Positions 58,119-64,000 of a stretch of 64,000 nucleotides of DNA are shown here, piece by piece; positions within the stretch are counted from its first letter, which is position 1; each line of letters starts with the position of its first letter. The DNA comes from Pseudomonas sp. GR 6-02 (lineage in GTDB: Bacteria > Pseudomonadota > Gammaproteobacteria > Pseudomonadales > Pseudomonadaceae), in NCBI RefSeq assembly GCF_001655615.1, contig NZ_CP011567.1:2303001-2367000 (forward strand). Direction: 5' to 3'. A model generated the notes under the pieces. It saw nothing but the letters and a program-made list of their open reading frames with translations, ran no database searches and had not been told where the DNA came from. Made by a program: the position numbers and the translations under genes.

Positions 58119-61048
58119 CAGATGGCTCCTTGGGTGACAACGGCTTTGGCCGCGGGCCTGATTTGCGCGCTGGTTTTATGACCGCGTACCGATTGGTGGG
58201 CGAGGGCGGTGAGGATCAACAGCGTCGAACCGACCACCACGGCGTACACGCCAATATCGAAGAACAGCGCGCTGGCGATATGAATGTCACCCAGCAGCGG
58301 CAGCTCGAAATGCCAGGTGTGGGTGGTCAGGAACGGATACCCGACCGCCATCGCCCCGAGCCCGGTAACGGTGGCGAACAACAGCCCGGTGCCCATCCAG
58401 CGCAGCGGCCGCAAGCTCATTTGCGCCTCGACCCACTGGGTGCCGGCGACCATGTACTGCAGGATGAACGCCACCGACATCACCAGTCCGGCGACGAAAC
58501 CGCCACCCGGTTGGTTGTGCCCGCGCAGGAACAGATAGAAGGAGATCACCAGGGCGATCGGCAACAGCAGGCGCACCAGCACCGCCGGCACCATCATGAA
58601 ACCGAGCGCGGTGTCGCTGGCGTGACGCGGGTTGACCAGATCGGTGACCACATCGGGCGCCAGCAGACGCTGTTGGGCCGGCAGTTGCAGGCTTTCTTTC
58701 GGAGGGCGGAAGCGTCGCAGCAGGGCGAACACCGCCAGGGCCACGGCCACCAGCACGGTGATTTCGCCGAGGGTGTCGAAGCCACGGAAATCCACCAGCA
58801 TCACGTTGACCACGTTGCTGCCGCCGCCTTCGGGCAGGGCGCGACTGAGGTAGAACGAAGAAATGTCGTTGGGCGTCTGGCGGGTCAGCATCGCGTAGGA
58901 CAACAGCGCCATGCCGCCACCGACCGCTGTCGATAGCAGCAAGTCGCGAACCCGCCGTACCCGCGCCTTGCGCAGGCTGCTCGGCAACGGTGACACCTCT
59001 TCGATCCGTCGCGGCAACCAGCGCAGGCCGAGCAGGATCAGCACCATGGTCACCACTTCGACCACCAGTTGCGTCAGGGCCAGGTCCGGCGCCGAGAACC
59101 AGACGAAGGTCACGCAGGTCATCAGGCCGCAGACACTGACCATGGTCAGGGCCGCTAGCCGGTGATACTTGGCTTGCCACGCCGCTCCGAGTGCACAGGC
59201 AATCGCCAGCAGCCAGAGGATCACGAACACGATCGAGCCCGGAATTTTCGCCCGGTCACCCCAGCTCAGGCTGCTGTGCAGCATCGGGATCACCCCGGCC
59301 AGTACGGCGGCGAGCACCACCAGAAACAGTTGGGTTTGCAGGCGCCGGGTGCTGATCCGCCGCTCCAGTCGTCGGGCCAGACGCATCATGACCACCAGGC
59401 TGCGCTCGAACAGCCGCTTGCCATTGAAACGGCTGATCACCGGCGGGTGCGTGAAGCGTCCTTGCTTGAGTTGATTGCGCAGCAACAGATAAAGCACGAT
59501 GCCGCCGGACATGGCGATCAGGCTCATGATCATCGGTGCGTTCCAGCCGTGCCAGATCGCCAGGCTGTACTCGGGCAGCGTGCCGCCCACCACCGGCAAT
59601 GCGGCGGCGGCGAGCAGCGAGCCGACCACTTGAGCGGGGAAAATCCCCACCACCAGACAGGTGAGCACCAGCAACTCCACCGGCGCGCGCATCCAGCGCG
59701 GCGGTTCGTGCGGGGTGTGCGGCAGATCGGTGGCGGTCGGGCCGAAGAACACGTCGACGGTGAAGCGCAGGGAGTAAGCGACGCTGAACGTCCCGGCGAT
59801 GGTCGCGACGATCGGCAGGGTCATCTCGATCCAGGCCGTGGCGTTGATGAACACGGTTTCGGCGAAGAACATCTCTTTCGACAGGAAGCCGTTGAGCAGC
59901 GGCACGCCGGCCATGGAGGCGCTGGCGACCATGGCCAGGGTGGCGGTGAACGGGATCAGTTTGACCAGGCCGCTGAGCTTGCGAATGTCCCGGGTGCCGC
60001 TTTCGTGGTCGATGATCCCGGCGGCCATGAACAGCGAGGCCTTGAACGTGGCGTGGTTGAGAATGTGGAACACCGCGGCCACGGCGGCCAACGGACTGTT
60101 CAGGCCCAGCAGCAGGGTGATCAGGCCCAGGTGGCTGATGGTCGAGTAGGCCAGCAGGCCCTTGAGGTCGTTCTGGAACATCGCGCAGTAAGCGCCGAGC
60201 AACAGGGTGCAGGCGCCGGCCCCGCTGACGATGTAGAACCATTCTTCACTGCCGGACAGCGACGGCCACAGGCGCGCGAGCAGGAACACCCCGGCCTTGA
60301 CCATGGTCGCCGAGTGCAGATACGCCGAGACCGGGGTCGGTGCCGCCATCGCGTGGGGCAACCAGAAGTGGAAGGGAAATTGCGCACTTTTGCTCAGGGC
60401 GCCGATCAGGATCAGGGGCAGCAGAATAGGGTAGAGGGCATGCGCGCGAATCAGCTCGCCGGCGGCCAGGACCTTGTCCAGGTCATAGCTGCCGACCACA
60501 TGGCCGAGCAGCATGACCCCCGCCAGCAAACACAAACCGCCCGCGCCGGTGACCATCAGTGCCATATAAGCACCCCGTCGCGCATCGGCGCGGTGGTGCC
60601 AGTAGCCAATCAACAGGAACGAGAAGAGGCTGGTCAGCTCCCAGAAAAACACGATCTGGATCAGGTTGCCGGAGATCACCAGCCCCAGCATGGCGCCCAT
60701 GAACGCCAGAAAAAACGCGAAGAAACGCGGCACCGGATCGTCCGGTGACATGTAATAACGGGCGTACAACGAAACCAGCGTGCCGATGCCCAGTACCAGC
60801 ATCGAGAACAACCAGGCGAAACCGTCCATGCGCAGCACGAAGTTCAGGCCCAGGGTGGGGAGCCAGAAGAACTCTTCACGGATCACGCCGCCATGGGCGA
60901 TTTGCGGGTACAAGAGGGCGACCTGGACGGTGCCGATCAAGGCAACCAGGCCAGCCAACAGCGATTCGGTATTACGCGCGTTGTGCGGCAGCAAGGCTGC
61001 CAGACAGCTGCCGATAAAAGGCAGAAGCAGTAGAACTATCAGGGACAT
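58118..61048 (-). CDS. shaA: Fused cation/proton antiporter subunit A/B
   Basis: The 976-residue protein fuses MrpA (NuoL-like, with ELTSLFSFLLIGYWH and KSAQFPFHFWLPHAMAAPTPVSAYLHSATMVKAG) to MrpB at its C-terminus (ISFYLFLRGHNQPGGGFVAGLVMS). This matches P. aeruginosa ShaA (PA1054). It is the proton- and ion-translocating core and the first gene of a six-gene operon A/B-C-D-E-F-G, all with overlapping starts and stops. Confidence 0.93.
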   Translation of the reverse strand: MSLIVLLLLPFIGSCLAALLPHNARNTESLLAGLVALIGTVQVALLYPQIAHGGVIREEFFWLPTLGLNFVLRMDGFAWLFSMLVLGIGTLVSLYARYYMSPDDPVPRFFAFFLAFMGAMLGLVISGNLIQIVFFWELTSLFSFLLIGYWHHRADARRGAYMALMVTGAGGLCLLAGVMLLGHVVGSYDLDKVLAAGELIRAHALYPILLPLILIGALSKSAQFPFHFWLPHAMAAPTPVSAYLHSATMVKAGVFLLARLWPSLSGSEEWFYIVSGAGACTLLLGAYCAMFQNDLKGLLAYSTISHLGLITLLLGLNSPLAAVAAVFHILNHATFKASLFMAAGIIDHESGTRDIRKLSGLVKLIPFTATLAMVASASMAGVPLLNGFLSKEMFFAETVFINATAWIEMTLPIVATIAGTFSVAYSLRFTVDVFFGPTATDLPHTPHEPPRWMRAPVELLVLTCLVVGIFPAQVVGSLLAAAALPVVGGTLPEYSLAIWHGWNAPMIMSLIAMSGGIVLYLLLRNQLKQGRFTHPPVISRFNGKRLFERSLVVMMRLARRLERRISTRRLQTQLFLVVLAAVLAGVIPMLHSSLSWGDRAKIPGSIVFVILWLLAIACALGAAWQAKYHRLAALTMVSVCGLMTCVTFVWFSAPDLALTQLVVEVVTMVLILLGLRWLPRRIEEVSPLPSSLRKARVRRVRDLLLSTAVGGGMALLSYAMLTRQTPNDISSFYLSRALPEGGGSNVVNVMLVDFRGFDTLGEITVLVAVALAVFALLRRFRPPKESLQLPAQQRLLAPDVVTDLVNPRHASDTALGFMMVPAVLVRLLLPIALVISFYLFLRGHNQPGGGFVAGLVMSVAFILQYMVAGTQWVEAQMSLRPLRWMGTGLLFATVTGLGAMAVGYPFLTTHTWHFELPLLGDIHIASALFFDIGVYAVVVGSTLLILTALAHQSVRGHKTSAQIRPAAKAVVTQGAI

Positions 61049-61179
61049 AGGCTTCTAATCTGCGGAAGTTTGTGAAGCATCATACGTGCCAGCTCCCCGA
61101 TCACCAAACGCCAAGCTGTCGCAGAATCCTACAAGATAGACGCAGAAACCCTGTTTATCATTGTTTCAAAGGAGATCGC

Positions 61180-61205
61180 GATCGTTCCCACGCGTGGGAA
61201 CGATC
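61180..61205. repeat. Perfect 26-base palindrome
   Basis: GATCGTTCCCACG is followed directly by its reverse complement. Its halves equal the ends of the repeat at 41982-42087 without the interior. It overlaps the stop of the EamA gene and could act as its terminator. Confidence 0.8.
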
Positions 61206-62142
61206 AGTGTTCGGTTTCCTGTACCGAATCTTCTTCGATCTCGGGAACAACTTTCCCCTTGGTCTTCAACTCACTGACAATCACCGCCGCCACAATCAAC
61301 CCCGCCCCAACCAGCGCAATCGCCGGCAAGCGTTCCCCGGCGAGCCGCCCGGCAATCCCGGCCCACACCGGCTCCCCGGCATAGATCAACGTCGCCCGGG
61401 TCGGCGAAACACTCTTCTGTGCCCAGTTCATCGCCACCTGAATCGCCGCACTCGCCGCGCCTAACCCCAAAGCGCTGCACAACAGCAACCACGAGAAGTC
61501 GGGAATCACTTCCTGGGTCGGCACCACCATCAGGAACGACAGCACCGACGTCACCGCCAATTGCACCACCGTCACCCGGCGCACGTCGACCTGGCCGGCA
61601 TAGGTGCTGATCAGAATGATTTCCGCGGCAATCGCCACGGCGCTGATCAATGTAGCGATTTCACCGGGGCTGAAATTGAGCGACGCGCCGGAAGGCCCCG
61701 ACAGCAACATCAACCCGGTAAAGGCCAGCATGATCCCGATGCTCGGCATCAACCCCGGACGACGCCCCAGCACCAGCCATTGCAGCAATGGTACGAACGG
61801 CACATACAGCGCGGTAATAAACGCCGACTGACTGCTGGGAATGCTCTGCAAACCCACGGTCTGCAAGCCGTAACCAAGCATGATCGCCACGCCGATAAAC
61901 GCCCCGGCCTTGAGTTCGAACAGGGTCAGTTCGCGCAGATGGCGCCAGGAGAACAGCGCAACAAGGCTCGCCGCCGCGGCAAAACGCAGGCCGACGAAGA
62001 ACATTGGCCCGCTGACGGTCATCGCATGCTGCACCAGCAAAAAGGTCCCGCCCCAGACCATGGTAATCAGCACCAGCACGCACTCGGCCTTGCTGAACCG
62101 GGAGAAACGGGGGGAAGTATGAGAAGCGTTCATTGACGTCAT
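61204..62142 (-). CDS. EamA-family (DMT) exporter
   Basis: This protein of about 312 residues has ten membrane segments in two EamA halves (ITMVWGGTFLLVQHAM and SALGLGAASAAIQVAMNWAQKSVSPTRATLIYAGEPVWA), the RhaT/YddG type that exports metabolites or amino acids. ATG 62142 or 62133 are both possible; an AAGG lies just upstream of the first. It is divergent from an XRE-cupin regulator that probably controls it. Confidence 0.87.
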   Translation of the reverse strand: MTSMNASHTSPRFSRFSKAECVLVLITMVWGGTFLLVQHAMTVSGPMFFVGLRFAAAASLVALFSWRHLRELTLFELKAGAFIGVAIMLGYGLQTVGLQSIPSSQSAFITALYVPFVPLLQWLVLGRRPGLMPSIGIMLAFTGLMLLSGPSGASLNFSPGEIATLISAVAIAAEIILISTYAGQVDVRRVTVVQLAVTSVLSFLMVVPTQEVIPDFSWLLLCSALGLGAASAAIQVAMNWAQKSVSPTRATLIYAGEPVWAGIAGRLAGERLPAIALVGAGLIVAAVIVSELKTKGKVVPEIEEDSVQETEH

Positions 62143-62214
62143 GACCTTGCGCGCCATCTGAGGGAGACGCACAATGCGCCCGAAGTTGGGCAGTATACTG
62201 CGCAACGCCACCCA

Positions 62215-62790
62215 GTGAGCAATATAGTGCACAAAGATTCCACCCAACGGGCTTCGGTCCTCCAGCACGTCAGCCTGAACGTGCGACGTCTGCGCCACGC
62301 CGCCGACATGAGCCAGAGCGCCCTGGCCGAAAAGTCCGGGGTCAGCCGCCGGATGCTGGTGGCCATCGAGGCCGGCGAGAAGAACGTCAGCCTGACCACC
62401 CTCGACCGCGTGGCCGAAGCGCTGGACGTGGCCTTCAGCGACCTGATCCAGGCCCCCGACGCTCGCGACCCGAGCCGCATCAACGAACTGGCCTGGGCCG
62501 GTACGATCCCGGGCAGTAAAGCGGTGCTGCTGGCCAAAGCCACCGCCACCCGCGAAGTAGAACTCTGGGAATGGCGCCTGGAACCGGGCGAGCATTACCC
62601 CTCGGAGCCGGATGCCGAAGGCTACAGCGAACAGCTTTATGTGTTCGAAGGTTGCCTGACCCTGATGCTTGGCGGTCAGCCGCAGAAAATTGCGGCTGGC
62701 GAGTTCTTTATGTTTGCCAGTCATCAACCGCATTCTTATCGCAATGATGGGGACGTGGCGGCGCGGTTTGTGCGTAATGTGGTGATTTGA
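62215..62790 (+). CDS. XRE-cupin transcriptional regulator
   Basis: The 191-residue protein has an N-terminal helix-turn-helix (MSQSALAEKSGVSRRMLVAIEAGEKN) and a C-terminal cupin domain (EQLYVFEGCLTLMLGG, FMFASHQPHSYRND). GTG 62215 starts the frame; a second GTG lies at 62227. Such regulators often control a divergent EamA exporter. The 282-base gap after it (62791-63072) is AT-rich and shows no gene. Confidence 0.85.
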   Translation: MSNIVHKDSTQRASVLQHVSLNVRRLRHAADMSQSALAEKSGVSRRMLVAIEAGEKNVSLTTLDRVAEALDVAFSDLIQAPDARDPSRINELAWAGTIPGSKAVLLAKATATREVELWEWRLEPGEHYPSEPDAEGYSEQLYVFEGCLTLMLGGQPQKIAAGEFFMFASHQPHSYRNDGDVAARFVRNVVI

Positions 62791-63072
62791 CTGTTTACCG
62801 GCTAACACTGGATAAACACTTTGCTGTTTTAAAGCTGCAAGTGTTTCTTGAATAATTATTCAACCTATTGAAATAAAAGAAAATTATATTCAAGTTCGGC
62901 TCCTGAGAAACAGTGGGGATGGCATCGAGACGAGCAGGTGAGCTTCCTGATGGCCGAGCAAAATATTAACGTGGCACTCAAGTTCGCTTCACAGGCTAGT
63001 GTCCGGTGAGTGACTGACACGGGGCGATCTGTATGACTTCTATTCAGGTAAACATTGACCAGTGAGAACGCC

Positions 63073-64000
63073 ATGACTGACACCCCACGCGGACAGGCGA
63101 GCGACGCCATCCGCCACGCTGACATCCTGATCATCGGTGGCGGCCTGAGTGGCGCGATGCTGGCGGCGCAGTTGTTGCGTTTGCCCGGTCAGCGCCGGGT
63201 TCTGGTGATCGAGCCGCGGGCAGAACTGGGCCGTGGCGAAGCCTATAGCGCGGTGGAACTGGGGCATACGCTCAATGGCAACGCGGCGCGGATGAGCGTC
63301 GACCCGGACAACGCCGATGACCTGACCCAATGGCTGACCGAACACATCGCCGCCGGTGGCTGGCCGGAGTCGGATGAGCAACATGTGCCGGTCAGCGAAC
63401 TGTTTCCGCCGCGCGGGCTGTTTGGCGTTTATGTGCAGCAGCGTCTTGCTGAAGCGCAGGCGGTGGGCGCATTGAAGGGGGCGCGTGTCGAACATGTGCG
63501 GGCCGAGGTGGTGGACCTGGAAACGTTGAGCGATTCGGTGCGGTTGAGCCTGAGTGATGGGCAGCAATTGCAGGGCGCTTACGCAGTGTTGGCGACCGGA
63601 ATGTTTCCCGCCGCCCGCACGCCGCAGACCGAGTCCAGCGGTTTGAATGCAGCTGCACTCGACCCGTGGGATGTGGCCGCCATGCGTCAACTCGATCCGC
63701 AGTCGACGGTGCTGATCATCGGCTCGGGCCTGACCATGGTCGATGCCGTGGTGTCGCTGGAGCAGGCCGGGCATCGTGGGCCGATCGAAGTGTTCTCCCG
63801 TCATGGTTTGCTGCCGCATGTGCGCCGACAACCGCCGGCGTGGGTGGATTTTCTCGCCGAGGACCACAGTATTCGCACACCGCGTCAGCTGGTGCGCGAA
63901 CTGCGCCGGCATTGCCGCGATGCCATCGCTCAGGGCATCGACTGGCAAGCGCCGCTGGACACGGTGCGAGCGCACATCGGGCGGTTGTGGAGTCAGGCGA
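63073..64000 (+). CDS. FAD/NAD(P)-binding oxidoreductase (partial at window end)
   Basis: The frame runs open to the window end; 309 residues are visible. It starts behind GTGAGAACGCC at ATG 63073 and has the FAD-binding GGGLSGAML motif near residue 23, GEAYSAVELGHTLNGNAARM, and a second nucleotide loop (IIGSGLTMVDAVVSL), placing it in the NAD_binding_9 flavoprotein family. The C-terminus and substrate are not visible. Confidence 0.8.
   Translation, partial: MTDTPRGQASDAIRHADILIIGGGLSGAMLAAQLLRLPGQRRVLVIEPRAELGRGEAYSAVELGHTLNGNAARMSVDPDNADDLTQWLTEHIAAGGWPESDEQHVPVSELFPPRGLFGVYVQQRLAEAQAVGALKGARVEHVRAEVVDLETLSDSVRLSLSDGQQLQGAYAVLATGMFPAARTPQTESSGLNAAALDPWDVAAMRQLDPQSTVLIIGSGLTMVDAVVSLEQAGHRGPIEVFSRHGLLPHVRRQPPAWVDFLAEDHSIRTPRQLVRELRRHCRDAIAQGIDWQAPLDTVRAHIGRLWSQA

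Noticed and set aside
59162..60748. A 528-residue plus-strand frame across shaA
   Set aside because: Low-complexity His/Gln/Arg composition; shadow of the antiporter gene.

Overview
The window is a stretch of chromosome from a Pseudomonas of the fluorescens/putida type. The evidence is the high-GC coding style, REP/REPIN repeats of the 'GCGAGGGAGCTTGCTCCC' and 'GTAGGAGCGAGGCTTGCCCGCG' kinds, a fused ShaA (MrpAB) antiporter subunit, HglS, GlcDEF, a phosphatidylcholine synthase and a complete iol cluster. No rRNA, tRNA, CRISPR array, insertion sequence or prophage was seen. The species cannot be fixed from the sequence alone.

Layout. 1-1.8 kb: a DUF692/DUF2063 pair (MbnB/BufB-like enzyme plus partner). 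1.9-7.0 kb: a large RHS polymorphic toxin with an AT-richer C-terminal tip and a candidate immunity gene. 7.0-7.8 kb: a structured-RNA region (possible C4-type RNA), a small Pseudomonas-type protein gene and a REPIN. 7.8-12.0 kb: a sensor kinase/response regulator pair, divergent from a DUF2790 secreted protein, a small repeat-containing secreted peptide and a DipZ-like CcdA-thioredoxin fusion. 12-16 kb: acetyltransferase, DUF4242, methyltransferase, universal stress protein, LysR regulator. 16-19 kb: a DAACS-type transporter and a double-domain aspartate/glutamate racemase. 19-32 kb: DUF488, Pcs, VOC and DUF533 proteins, HglS, GlcDEF, a hydrolase, a diguanylate cyclase, an M20 peptidase and a GST. 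31.5-48.2 kb: the myo-inositol cluster (RpiR-type iolR; iolC-iolE-iolB-iolA-iolI-iolD-iolG-iolH-like-dehydrogenase; then an ABC importer). 48-55 kb: DksA2-like protein, chemoreceptor, small conserved proteins, a betaine-type binding protein. 55-61 kb: the shaA-G (Mrp/Pha) cation/proton antiporter operon. 61-64 kb: an EamA exporter, a divergent XRE-cupin regulator and a partial flavoprotein.

The most interesting observation is regulatory. A three-part DNA element, TGTATC-N4-TGTATC-N13-GATACA, occurs with identical spacing three times: once upstream of the DUF692/DUF2063 pair and twice in the gap between the two-component system and the DUF2790/peptide/DipZ genes. One OmpR-family regulator therefore probably controls both loci. 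Both gene sets belong to families tied to copper or thiol stress, so this may be one uncharacterised envelope stress regulon, including a small two-cysteine repeat peptide of unknown role.

A second regulatory link is a GGAA-N6-TTCC operator upstream of iolC, with a near copy (12 identical bases, opposite strand) upstream of the inositol ABC importer. It ties the catabolic and transport genes to the RpiR-type repressor.
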